From the IMG/VR virus record IMGVR_UViG_3300043413_000122, positions 1-23,431 of that record: 23,431 bases of DNA. One strand, written 5' to 3'. The translations under genes and the position numbers were made by a program. Below, in pieces: positions 1 to 8,161 of this stretch. The first letter of the stretch is position 1, and every line of letters begins with the position of its first letter. Source of the DNA: a virus. A model generated the notes under the pieces. It had not been told where the DNA came from. It did no database searches and was given only the letters and a program-made list of their open reading frames with translations.

Positions 1-1
1 C

Positions 2-1132
2 GAAGACGAAGGCCACCGCATTATCAAGCTCAATATCGGTAACCCGGCCCCGTTCGGTTTCGATGCGCCGGAAGAGATCATCAAGGATGTGATCCTCAAC
101 ATGCCGCTGAGTCAGGGCTACTGCGATTCCAAGGGGCTCTTCTCGGCCCGCAAGGCGGTGATGCAGTACTACCAGCAAAAAGGGATGCGCAAGGTCGATA
201 TCGATGATATCTACATCGGCAATGGCGCGAGCGAACTGATCGTGATGGCGATGCAGGCGCTGCTCAACAACGGCGACGAGATGCTGGTGCCCTCCCCCGA
301 CTATCCGCTCTGGACTGCCGCCGTCACCCTCTCCGGTGGTCATGCGGTGCACTATCGCTGCGACGAAGGCGCCGACTGGTATCCGGATCTCGACGATATC
401 CGCGCCCGTATCACGCCGCGCACCCGCGGCCTGGTGCTGATCAACCCCAACAACCCGACCGGCGCCGTCTACGGCAGCGAATTTCTGCTGGAGGTGATCG
501 AGATCGCCCGCCAGCACAACCTCATCATCTTCGCCGACGAGATCTATGACAAGATCCTCTACGACGACATCTCTCATACCAGCGTCTGCACCCTGTGTGA
601 CGATGTGATGGTGGTGACCTTCAACGGCCTCTCCAAGGCCTACCGTGCCTGCGGCTTCCGTCAGGGCTGGATGGTCATTACCGGTCCCAAGGGCCGTGCC
701 AAGGGGTATATCGAGGGGCTGGAGATGCTGGCCTCCATGCGGCTGTGTGCCAACGTGCCGATGCAGCACGCCATCCAGACCGCGCTCGGTGGCTACCAGA
801 GCATCAATGAGCTGATCCTGCCGGGCGGCCGCCTGCGCCGTCAGCGCGACAAGGCGTGGGAGCTGCTCAACGAGATCCCCGGGGTCTCCTGCGTCAAGCC
901 CAAGGGGGCGCTCTACATGTTCCCGCGCCTGGATCCCAAGGTGTATGACATTCGCGATGACCAGAAGATGGTGTTCGACCTGCTGCAGCAAGAGAAACTG
1001 CTGCTGGTGCAGGGCACCGGCTTCAACTGGCCGGCGCCGGATCACTTCCGACTGGTGTTCCTGCCCCGTGAAGAGGAGCTGGAAGAGGCCATTGGCCGCC
1101 TCGCCCGCTTCCTCAAGGGTTACAAGCAGTAA
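2..1132 (+). CDS. alaA: Glutamate-pyruvate aminotransferase AlaA, 5'-truncated by the window edge
   Basis: This is a PLP-dependent class I/II aminotransferase that makes alanine from pyruvate and glutamate in the cytoplasm. The reading frame is open from base 2, so 376 residues are visible and roughly the first 28 of the usual ~405 are cut off by the window edge; the GTG at 89 is internal, not the start. Seen: the NPNNPTG cofactor-site motif near 445-465, the ADEIYD segment near 535-550, and the SKAYR motif whose lysine (codon 635-637) is the expected Schiff-base lysine. An arginine in the FRLVF segment near the C-terminus fits the substrate carboxylate-binding Arg of the family. The YfbQ/AlaA subfamily call rests on overall sequence recognition; the C-terminus is complete, and a terminator follows directly. 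Confidence 0.9.
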   Translation, partial: EDEGHRIIKLNIGNPAPFGFDAPEEIIKDVILNMPLSQGYCDSKGLFSARKAVMQYYQQKGMRKVDIDDIYIGNGASELIVMAMQALLNNGDEMLVPSPDYPLWTAAVTLSGGHAVHYRCDEGADWYPDLDDIRARITPRTRGLVLINPNNPTGAVYGSEFLLEVIEIARQHNLIIFADEIYDKILYDDISHTSVCTLCDDVMVVTFNGLSKAYRACGFRQGWMVITGPKGRAKGYIEGLEMLASMRLCANVPMQHAIQTALGGYQSINELILPGGRLRRQRDKAWELLNEIPGVSCVKPKGALYMFPRLDPKVYDIRDDQKMVFDLLQQEKLLLVQGTGFNWPAPDHFRLVFLPREEELEEAIGRLARFLKGYKQ

Positions 1133-1149
1133 GCACAACTCATCGCAAT

Positions 1150-1177
1150 AAAAAGGCTCTTTTGGAGCCTTTTTTTC
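1150..1177 (+). terminator. Rho-independent terminator of alaA
   Basis: An A-rich stretch plus GGCTC pairs with GAGCC and a T-run around a 5-nt loop (TTTTG, 1160-1164), followed by seven Ts. It begins about 18 nt after the alaA stop codon. Confidence 0.85.
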
Positions 1178-1272
1178 ATCTTACGCGCCATGATGCTGGC
1201 AACCAATGCGGCACTATCCCTCTCACGACCATAGTGCGAGGCAACCACACCACCGCAACACCATTGCGTTGA

Positions 1273-1307
1273 TAAAAAAAGCCCCCTCTTTTTCCAAAGA
1301 GGGGGCC
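1273..1307 (-). terminator. Rho-independent terminator of fabV
   Basis: An 11-bp perfect stem (1281-1291 with 1296-1306), 4-nt loop, and on the minus strand a run of seven Ts (1274-1280). It sits about 22 nt beyond the fabV stop. Between this and the alaA terminator (1178-1272) nothing recognisable is seen. Confidence 0.9.
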
Positions 1308-1328
1308 CTGTTTTCGCTTACGTCAGGA

Positions 1329-2522
1329 TCAGAGCTCGACCACGTCGAATGTCACGTCCGGGTTGACATCCGCCTCGTAATCCACCTCGGCCAGACCGAA
1401 ACCGAACAGGCGCAGGAACTCCTGCTTGTAGCCGGTGTAGTCGGTCAGATCGGAGAGATTCTCGCTGGTGATGGAGGGCCACAGATCGCGGCAGGTCTGC
1501 TGCACGTCATCACGCAGTTCCCAGTCATCCATACGGATGCGGGCCTGATCGTCCAGCGCCATATCGGAAGCGTAGAGACGGGTGCGCATCATGCGATCCA
1601 CCTGCTCCATGCAGCCCTCGTGAATGCCCTTCTCCTTCATGATCTTGAAGGCCATGGAGATATAGAGCGGCATCACCGGAATGGCGGAGGAGGCCTGGGT
1701 CACCACGGATTTCAGCACGGCCACGTGGGCAGTGCCGCCCTTGGCAGCCAGATCGCCACGGATGGCGGTAGCGGCGCGGTCCAGATCTTCCTTGGCGCGG
1801 CCCAGAGTGCCATGCCAGTAGATGGGCCAGGTCAGATCGGTGCCGATGTAGGAGTAAGCGACGGACTTGGCGCCGTCGGCCAGCACACCCGCGTCACGCA
1901 GGGCCGCCATCCACAGCTCCCAATCCTGACCGCCCATGACGGTGATGGTGTTCTGGATCTCTTCCTCATTCGCCGGCTCGACGGTGGCGGTGATGATCTG
2001 ATCCTTGTTGGTATCGATGGCGGTGGTGGTATAGACCTCACCGATCGGTTTGAGGGCAGAACGCACGACTTCACCGGTTTGTGGCATCTTGCGCACTGGT
2101 GAGGCCAGGGAGTAGACCACCAGATCAATTTGACCCAGATCGGCCTTGATGAGCTCGATGACCTTGGCGCGGCACTCGTTGGAGAAGGCATCGCCGTTGA
2201 CGCTCTTCGCATACAAACCCGCCTCTTTGGCGGCCTTGTCGAAGGCGGCTGAGTTGTACCAACCGGCGGAGCCCGTCTTGGTCTCGCTGCTCGGCTTTTC
2301 GAAGAAGACGCCAATGGTGGCAGCACCGCTACCAAAGGCAGTGGCAATCCGGGAGGCCAGACCATAACCGGTGGAGGCGCCTATTACCAGCACCCGCTTG
2401 GGGCCATTGGCAATCATGCCCTGCTCTTGGGTGTAAGCGATCTGGCGACGAACATTGGCCTCACAGCCAACCGGGTGAGTGGTGGTGCAGATAAAGCCGC
2501 GAACCTTGGGTTTGATAATCAT
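1329..2522 (-). CDS. fabV: Trans-2-enoyl-CoA / enoyl-ACP reductase FabV
   Basis: FabV is an NADH-dependent enoyl reductase of the short-chain dehydrogenase superfamily that carries out the last step of each fatty-acid elongation cycle; family members are typically triclosan-tolerant. At 397 aa it matches the family length. Seen: the N-terminal start [10 protein letters not shown], the nucleotide-binding glycine motif around residues 45-54 (VIGASTGYG), and the FabV-specific catalytic pair Y235-(X8)-K244 in the [12 protein letters not shown]...GRAK region. The start codon is chosen from the conserved N-terminus; the Shine-Dalgarno is poor. The gene converges with alaA. A prophage end lies about 80 bp upstream of the ATG, so the native promoter is either squeezed into 2523-2600 or replaced by phage sequence. 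Confidence 0.95.
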   Translation of the reverse strand: MIIKPKVRGFICTTTHPVGCEANVRRQIAYTQEQGMIANGPKRVLVIGASTGYGLASRIATAFGSGAATIGVFFEKPSSETKTGSAGWYNSAAFDKAAKEAGLYAKSVNGDAFSNECRAKVIELIKADLGQIDLVVYSLASPVRKMPQTGEVVRSALKPIGEVYTTTAIDTNKDQIITATVEPANEEEIQNTITVMGGQDWELWMAALRDAGVLADGAKSVAYSYIGTDLTWPIYWHGTLGRAKEDLDRAATAIRGDLAAKGGTAHVAVLKSVVTQASSAIPVMPLYISMAFKIMKEKGIHEGCMEQVDRMMRTRLYASDMALDDQARIRMDDWELRDDVQQTCRDLWPSITSENLSDLTDYTGYKQEFLRLFGFGLAEVDYEADVNPDVTFDVVEL

Positions 2523-2600
2523 ATGGGGGTCTCGGATCCGTTAAATGGATGAAATCGGTGCATAAGATACCTCATCTTGCCGTGATAGGGTGCTCTGATG

Positions 2601-2683
2601 TGTTGAACTGCGGGGAAAATGAACAGATTCATGTAGCCCGCCGCCGAAAATGAAAAAGAGTTACGGGAAAAATGAGAAACTAC
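2601..2683. repeat. Putative prophage end with three transposase-binding-like repeats
   Basis: Three related boxes are visible: GGGGAAAATGAAC (2612-2624), GCCGAAAATGAAA (2643-2655) and CGGGAAAAATGAGAAA (2664-2679). Their ATGA cores are 31 and 22 bp apart. A TGTTGAAC sequence at 2601 would fit the TG terminus of Mu-type phages, with the first box starting about 10 bp inside, as in Mu ends. If correct, TGATG (2596-2600) is the candidate 5-bp target duplication. TG at 2599 or 2596 are alternative ends. Confidence 0.55.
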
Positions 2684-2735
2684 CAGCCCAGTAGTTTATC
2701 AAACTTGATGGCACCGCAATCACTGAATTTGATAA

Positions 2736-2750
2736 GCCGGTTAAACCGGC
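2736..2750. terminator. Perfect inverted repeat after the last tail gene; possible weak terminator
   Basis: GCCGGTTAAACCGGC is a 15-bp perfect palindrome with 7-bp arms, 1 nt beyond the stop of the 74 aa gene. On the minus strand it is followed only by TTATCAAATT, so termination would be weak. A second inverted repeat, TTATCAAA (2696-2703) and TTTGATAA (2728-2735), lies just beyond. Confidence 0.4.
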
Positions 2751-2751
2751 A

Positions 2752-2976
2752 TTAAACCTCTATCTCATAGGTCGGTAAATCCGGCGCATCTCCGGCCAGC
2801 TCCCCTCCCCTGTAAAACGCCTTCTTGCCGATGGCTACCCCGGTACCCCGTACTGTGACCGTCCCACCCGCCAACGAACTGAGAGTGGTCGTTGTGGTAC
2901 CTACTGTGGTCACGGTACCAACCAGCAAGGGATCCGCGCCGGGTACCAGCTCCAGGAATCGCTTAAACAGATTCAT
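2752..2976 (-). CDS. Small phage protein at the end of the tail operon
   Basis: A 74 aa protein beginning MNLFKRFLELVPGADPLLVG. Its ATG overlaps the stop codon of the hub-like gene (ATGA at 2973-2976), which decides the start over a longer in-frame extension. The body is Thr/Val/Gly-rich (TVTTVGTTTTTLSSL...) with an RGT and a YRGGELAGDAPDLP segment. Small proteins of this shape commonly close the tail module of D3112/B3-like phages; the function is unknown, and a small beta-barrel attached to the tail tip is an inference. It is the last phage gene before the prophage end. Confidence 0.75.
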   Translation of the reverse strand: MNLFKRFLELVPGADPLLVGTVTTVGTTTTTLSSLAGGTVTVRGTGVAIGKKAFYRGGELAGDAPDLPTYEIEV

Positions 2977-4922
2977 ACAAATCGCTCCACAGTAAGCTGC
3001 TGACGTACCGTCATGGCCCTGTTCTGCAACGCAGCAGAGACCCTGACGCCCCGGTTGTAACCCTTCCAACCATCCACTGCGAGCAATGCGCCCGGCAGGA
3101 TCAGCCCGGTATCAGCAGACAACGGCAGCTCGATGGTCTGAGTGCGCCTGGGCATGGTCTTGGCCAGCCCCACCACACCTTGGGCACGGGCTGCCGTCAC
3201 ATCACATACCAGCGGGTGGGTAATAGTCGGCGCTTGCTGTTCGCCAGCCGTCCCCTGGCGCACCACCCGCGCACTGATGCCCTGATGGCCTCCAGTCACC
3301 CAGATCCCGTTGGCTGCATGACCCGGCTGAAAGTCACTGCCCAGGGTGGTAATGATGGCGCGGGGGATCGCCACATCGACCACCGCAGTATCGAGCTGCC
3401 ATGGCACAGTGGGATAACGTGGCTTGATGACCAGATGGCGGTTGCTCTGGTGTGGCAGCACAAAACCACCGGCCGCCTCGGCCAGATACTTGACCACCTC
3501 GATCGGGGTCTGGTTATCCAGGCTAAAGAACCAGGCAGGCACCAACCAGTCAGCCGCTTGCCAATCCAACGTCCAACCAACAGGCAATACGGCCGCAGCC
3601 AGCTGGGCCATGGTCGCAGCAGCACGCTCACTCACCGCCTGCGCCAATACATGGGTCGGCGACAAGTAAGCGGTGCGAGAGCGTCCCGTCAGCGTTGCCG
3701 ACTCGCGGCCAAAGCTCTGGCTAGATTGCCAACCATCGCACATGCAGTCCCATTGCTGACCGTTGATATGAATGCTGACCTCTTCCTCATCGGTCAACGC
3801 AGCCGCCGCGATACGGGGGATCTGGGCACTGAACTGCCACGCCCAGGAGTCGGTATCGAGCTCGATACTCACCGCAGTAGCTGGGATATCGAGTCCATCG
3901 CGTACCCGCACGATCTTAGCTGTATTGCTCACCAGATAAACCCTCCGGGTTGGAATGACGATTGCCGCATCACTGCCCTGCCAGACAAGCTCCAGCTCTG
4001 CCGTGTCGCGCTTACGCCCGAACGCCAAGCGCAGCACCCGCTTATCTGGGCGGATGGGTGGCTTGGGTGGTTCTGGCGGCTGCGTCTTGCCCCAGGTGGG
4101 CGTGATGGCCTCATCCCAGCCATCACGCCAGCCCTCTATCAGCAGCTTGCCGTGGTGCCAGGCTTGAGCGGCAACCCCTTTACCGATGGGGATACCCTCT
4201 CGCCACTGGTCAGCCTGCCAAACCTTGTCAAAGCGCGGCGGGTTGGTGAACCCGACCAGGCGCCAGCTGCCAACCGGCGCAGCCTCAATCCACAGGGACT
4301 GATTCGCCACATGGCCAGCGGCCAGGCTGTCATAGCCCTGGCGGTTCTGCTGACTGACCGGCAGCCCCTCGGCAAAGCACTGTTGATTGGCCATAAACGT
4401 CTGGAGCATCTGCTCGCCCAGCTCAGCCACCTGCTGCCGATGCGCATCTGCCTGTTGCCACAGGGAGCGGCTGGTTGCCCGCTCGGTGCCTGCCTTCTGC
4501 CATTCGCTACTGAGGGGCTGGGATTGGCTATCAGCCCGATCCCAAGCATCCCCCATTGCACTGGCAGGGCCCCGGAATACGTTCTGGTCATACTCCCCGG
4601 CGACCACCGGCACCGGGGCGCGGGATGTGCTGGCCATGGCGCACTCAATGACGAACGCACCGACCAGTTCCCCCCGGCTATGGGTATGGCTGCTCAGCCA
4701 CCCCGGCAACACCACCGAACCGCCCAGCTGAGCACGGGTGCGATGCGGGGCGCCAGCCAATATCGATGCCAGCACCAGACCCGGTGACGCACTCAGGCTC
4801 GGCGGCAAGTTGGTACTATTCAGGATGCCGACCAGGCGCACCACTTTGGACTGGTTCAGCTCCAGCTGGCCATTGATGCTGCGGGCCTTACGCAGCTCTA
4901 GGCTGGCATCCTTTCTGGCCAT
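2973..4922 (-). CDS. Phage tail hub-like protein
   Basis: A 649 aa late protein. It divides into an N-terminal part (about 1-280) and a C-terminal part (about 295-649) separated by a proline-rich linker (QPPEPPKPPIRP, about 281-292). The C-terminal part carries a segment near residues 357-430 (DSWAWQFSAQIP..., then GRSRTAYLSP) of the type seen in baseplate/tail-hub proteins of Mu-like siphophages. From this I infer a hub or tail-tip role. Residues 120-180 contain many Gln/Ala and could be helical. The start follows the 134 aa gene by 12 nt with a G-rich but non-canonical ribosome site. It overlaps the 74 aa gene by ATGA. No peptidase or lysozyme motif was recognised. Confidence 0.7.
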   Translation of the reverse strand: MARKDASLELRKARSINGQLELNQSKVVRLVGILNSTNLPPSLSASPGLVLASILAGAPHRTRAQLGGSVVLPGWLSSHTHSRGELVGAFVIECAMASTSRAPVPVVAGEYDQNVFRGPASAMGDAWDRADSQSQPLSSEWQKAGTERATSRSLWQQADAHRQQVAELGEQMLQTFMANQQCFAEGLPVSQQNRQGYDSLAAGHVANQSLWIEAAPVGSWRLVGFTNPPRFDKVWQADQWREGIPIGKGVAAQAWHHGKLLIEGWRDGWDEAITPTWGKTQPPEPPKPPIRPDKRVLRLAFGRKRDTAELELVWQGSDAAIVIPTRRVYLVSNTAKIVRVRDGLDIPATAVSIELDTDSWAWQFSAQIPRIAAAALTDEEEVSIHINGQQWDCMCDGWQSSQSFGRESATLTGRSRTAYLSPTHVLAQAVSERAAATMAQLAAAVLPVGWTLDWQAADWLVPAWFFSLDNQTPIEVVKYLAEAAGGFVLPHQSNRHLVIKPRYPTVPWQLDTAVVDVAIPRAIITTLGSDFQPGHAANGIWVTGGHQGISARVVRQGTAGEQQAPTITHPLVCDVTAARAQGVVGLAKTMPRRTQTIELPLSADTGLILPGALLAVDGWKGYNRGVRVSAALQNRAMTVRQQLTVERFV

Positions 4923-4934
4923 ATGGCCCCCCGG

Positions 4935-5339
4935 TTACGGTTCAGTGATGGTGGCGGTATTGATGCGGATCAGCGCACCGGCAAAAAACTTCGCTGCAGG
5001 CAGCTCCAGATCGGCGCCGCTGCCAGGCACCCCTACATCGAGATCCGCCACAAAGGCCCCGTCCCGGTCAACAATGCGCCCCCAGGTGGGGGCGCCGCTG
5101 CCAGTGGCCATCTGTTCGGCCAAGGGTTTCAAGGTCAGCACCCCACCAGCGATCGTCTTGGCGCAAGGGTGGCTGAACGTGAGCACCACCAGAGCCAGCT
5201 GGTCGGTGATGGCCGCCCCCGGCGCCGGTTTGGTACCGGTGTAGATGGTCAGCTTGGCACTGGCCCCGGTACCCGTATCAATGGCCGTGGCCAACAGCTG
5301 GGCGCGACTGGTGCGCAGCCCTTCGGCATAGGAGATCAT
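4935..5339 (-). CDS. Phage structural protein of unknown function (134 aa)
   Basis: Starts MISYAEGLRTSRAQLLATAI, behind a good AGAGGA Shine-Dalgarno 7 nt from the ATG and 2 nt after the stop of the upstream tail gene. The sequence alternates short beta-prone stretches with Gly/Ala/Thr turns (ATGSGAPTWGRIVDRDGA) and ends INTATITEP, which suggests a small beta-sandwich. Its position between a probable tail-tip protein and a hub-like protein suggests a tail component. No specific family was recognised. Confidence 0.7.
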   Translation of the reverse strand: MISYAEGLRTSRAQLLATAIDTGTGASAKLTIYTGTKPAPGAAITDQLALVVLTFSHPCAKTIAGGVLTLKPLAEQMATGSGAPTWGRIVDRDGAFVADLDVGVPGSGADLELPAAKFFAGALIRINTATITEP

Positions 5340-5341
5340 GG

Positions 5342-6922
5342 TTATTTCCTCTTGAGCGGGGCAATCATGGGGAACGGCGCAGGCGCCACACCACCGCCAA
5401 GCGGGTAGGGTTTCGGCGCCTGATAGTCGGCGGCCACCGCGTTATAGTCGGCGGGGCCATATGCTGGGTCATCCTGGGCGACCAGCATATAACGCTTGTT
5501 CAGCCACAGCAGATCGAACCGATAGACCCCATCCGATGCGCGGCTGTAGGTCTCGCCAACCAGCTCGCCATCCTGGGTGAAGCAGAGCACCCGGCGCCGC
5601 ACTCCCATCCCGCTGATGGTCACCGTGCTTTCAATAAACCCCTGCTCCACGTTGCGCCCCCCATCGCGGATCCAGAAATAGTCCCGCCCCTTGCAGAGCG
5701 GATATTGGGTCTGTTGCTGGAGGTTGACCGGCCCCGCATACATCGGCAGGGCGCCACGCCATGCCACATCTTGTGGCTGGAATTGGCTACGCGACTCTTG
5801 GTTGGCTGCAACGGCGGTGATGGTATGGCGATATACCAGATAGGTGTACTCGGGCAGTAACGGGGTGAACTCGGTGCCTATGGTGGCCAGCGTCTGCCCA
5901 GGCTGTAGCTCTACCCAGATCCGGCTCTTTGGTGGGGCAATAAACTGCGATGAACGCACCACCACCTTGGTCTGGTAGTAACCGAACACCTGGCCATTGA
6001 TGGCCGCCAAGCCCAGATAGGGGGCATCGGTTGCTCCCTCGGTCATTACTCCCCCCACCTTCAACTTGGCCACGCCATTGAGGTAAGCCAGCTTGGCAAC
6101 CACGGCGCCAGCCGCATCAAACAGCACTCCAGTTTGGCCTGGCAAAATGTTTCGAGCCCAGGCGTAGGATGGCGCCGAGCCAGAAGCAACCAGCCCAACC
6201 CCAGGTTGATGGGCAATAGCGGCACCAGCTGGCAATACCAAATCAGGCTGCAAGGCGGTGTACTGCTCCGCTGTCAGTGCTGAAAAGTCGCCATTAAATT
6301 GAGTTGGGCTTTGCTGGATAATCACCCGCACATGAGCAACACCAGTCCCTGTATACGTTGACTGGGCACGGAGATTACTAAACCGCATGGCTGCAAATTT
6401 TTTCGGTTGGCAGGCAAAACTAAACGACTGGTTGCGGTTGCTCGCCGGGTCAGTGGTAAAGACTAAAGCGCTATCGGTGAAGCTCAAGGCACCAAAGGTG
6501 AGAGGGTATGCCCCTGACTGAGCAGCCTTCGTCAAGCTGTCCATGTTCTGGCCATACCAAATTCCATGGCGATAGGCTCCATCATAACGGGTGCGAATTG
6601 CTGCCAGTACCGTACCGGCACCATCCAGAAACTCCAAATCCATATCTGCATAATCTGGATTCCAGTTTCCGTTGCTTATTTCCAACCTGAAAACGTAGTT
6701 TCTGAGAGCCAAGAAAATCGTCTTGGTAGGGAGCACTCCCGTATCCCCCCCAACACCAGAGCCGTAGATAAACTTGAAAATCCCTATATCTACAGTCTCG
6801 CCAAAATTGGCATCCCAATCAGGCCCGTCCGAACTTTCAACGTTGTAAAAAGGGATATTTCCCGATCCAGACTGGGATTGCACAACCACTAAAAAGCCCC
6901 TGTTCGGTGAGAAGGTTGCCAT
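5342..6922 (-). CDS. Putative tail tip / receptor-binding protein (526 aa)
   Basis: A 526 aa protein starting MATFSPNRGFLVVVQSQSGS with a strong GGAGG ribosome site 5 nt from the ATG, 3 nt after the preceding gene. It is rich in aromatic and beta-prone residues and has no coiled coil, cleavage motif or collagen-like repeat. The first ~210 residues are encoded by DNA visibly poorer in GC than the rest of the gene, which suggests an exchanged module. Its position among the distal tail genes supports a host-recognition or tail-tip role by inference; the family was not recognised. Confidence 0.65.
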   Translation of the reverse strand: MATFSPNRGFLVVVQSQSGSGNIPFYNVESSDGPDWDANFGETVDIGIFKFIYGSGVGGDTGVLPTKTIFLALRNYVFRLEISNGNWNPDYADMDLEFLDGAGTVLAAIRTRYDGAYRHGIWYGQNMDSLTKAAQSGAYPLTFGALSFTDSALVFTTDPASNRNQSFSFACQPKKFAAMRFSNLRAQSTYTGTGVAHVRVIIQQSPTQFNGDFSALTAEQYTALQPDLVLPAGAAIAHQPGVGLVASGSAPSYAWARNILPGQTGVLFDAAGAVVAKLAYLNGVAKLKVGGVMTEGATDAPYLGLAAINGQVFGYYQTKVVVRSSQFIAPPKSRIWVELQPGQTLATIGTEFTPLLPEYTYLVYRHTITAVAANQESRSQFQPQDVAWRGALPMYAGPVNLQQQTQYPLCKGRDYFWIRDGGRNVEQGFIESTVTISGMGVRRRVLCFTQDGELVGETYSRASDGVYRFDLLWLNKRYMLVAQDDPAYGPADYNAVAADYQAPKPYPLGGGVAPAPFPMIAPLKRK

Positions 6923-6925
6923 GAC

Positions 6926-8122
6926 TTACCTCCATGGGCCGGTCAGATCAAACCCCATCAATACCTGGCCATTATTGTATGGATCCTCATGTGGCTGCAT
7001 GTTGATAAACCGAATCAACTTGCCAGGTAAGGCTGGCAAGTTATTGAAGTTTTTCCGATCCCAACCGACTACTGTGCCATACGGACACACGACACCAGGC
7101 AAATAACCACGTAAATGGTTGCCACTTTCCACCACCATGATCGGGTCTGTGCTTACATAAAAACCGTTGTCAGGGCCATTGGGTACGTTTAACCCTGAAC
7201 CGAATCGCCCGAACAACCCTTTTAACCACCAAGAGGTAGAGCCAAATAACTGGTGATATGGGCGAGCAATAGAGCGATGTGACGATACATCAAATACGCC
7301 GCCATTGTTGTAATACGCAAAGTATGAAGATGAGGCTACGTCCCAACGGCGTCCTGATTCATCTGCATTCGTTGTTGGGTAGTGAACGAGCAAGGCGTGA
7401 TAGCGATCCCCCGGCCTGACGCTTCGCATATAACCAAACAGGTAGAGCGCTTGGCGGTTATAGGCTCCGTAATAGGGTAGGAAATAAAACAACTGGGCAT
7501 CGCCTATCAGATCCCAACGGCCAGAAGAGTAGCGTTTGGTGGCGGGCCAACGGTGCTCGAAAATAGTGGTGTAGGTGTTGATATCCACCACATCCTCGAC
7601 CATCGCCACTTTGGCAAGGTAAGCGCGATAAGTTACCCCTGCCCACCCGCTGAATCCGGTGTTGTCGATACGCAGGCTGACATTCCCCGACTCGCTGACA
7701 TTGGAGGGGCGCACGATGATGGTCTTTCCATCCCCGCTTTCGTGGGTGATCGTCCAACCCAGCGGCGCCACCTTTATGGTCATGGCCGCGCCAGACCCCG
7801 ACGCCCCCGGATCCCCGGCATCCAGCTCAAACCAGACCTGAGTGGCCGTGACATGCATCACCCGATGCTCGCCGTTGTAGGCAACAGGGGATACCCCATC
7901 GACCTGGACAACTGAGTCTTGCAGATAGGCATGACCACCGGTAAAGGTCGCCACCGCCCACCCCTTGGCGACATCGAAAGCCAGCGCGTTGATGGTCAGG
8001 GTGCCAAAGCCGGTGACCAGCACCGCCTTGAGCAGCGCCGCCAGGGCGCCGTCTTTGTCATCCCCTAAGCTGGGTGCTCCCTGCATCTCGCTTGCGAACC
8101 ATTTGACCTTGTATTCAGCCAT
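6926..8122 (-). CDS. Putative tail tip / adhesion protein (398 aa)
   Basis: The start MAEYKVKWFASEMQGAPSLG at 8122 is preferred over the upstream in-frame ATG (8158), because GGAGAG sits about 8 nt ahead of it. The N-terminal ~200 residues are beta-rich (GTLTINALAFDVAKGWAVAT, later VSLRIDNTGFSGWAGVTYRA) and GC-rich, like a virion-attachment domain. The C-terminal half is Tyr/Gly/Asn-rich (FYFLPYYGAYNRQALYL-like stretches) and encoded by AT-richer DNA. That pattern, a conserved N-terminus and a mosaic C-terminus, is usual in receptor-binding proteins, but no named family was recognised. Confidence 0.65.
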   Translation of the reverse strand: MAEYKVKWFASEMQGAPSLGDDKDGALAALLKAVLVTGFGTLTINALAFDVAKGWAVATFTGGHAYLQDSVVQVDGVSPVAYNGEHRVMHVTATQVWFELDAGDPGASGSGAAMTIKVAPLGWTITHESGDGKTIIVRPSNVSESGNVSLRIDNTGFSGWAGVTYRAYLAKVAMVEDVVDINTYTTIFEHRWPATKRYSSGRWDLIGDAQLFYFLPYYGAYNRQALYLFGYMRSVRPGDRYHALLVHYPTTNADESGRRWDVASSSYFAYYNNGGVFDVSSHRSIARPYHQLFGSTSWWLKGLFGRFGSGLNVPNGPDNGFYVSTDPIMVVESGNHLRGYLPGVVCPYGTVVGWDRKNFNNLPALPGKLIRFINMQPHEDPYNNGQVLMGFDLTGPWR

Positions 8123-8161
8123 CGCTTTTCTCTCCACGGGCAAGGCGCAACGCCTCACCGG

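Noticed and set aside
1206-2102. Plus-strand open frame of 298 codons
   Set aside because: It is antisense to fabV and crosses the fabV terminator; the His/Gly-rich translation is not protein-like.
3180-4787. Long open frame on the plus strand (535 codons)
   Set aside because: It is antisense to the hub-like tail gene, has no ribosome site, and its translation is rich in His/Arg/Pro as expected of a high-GC shadow frame.
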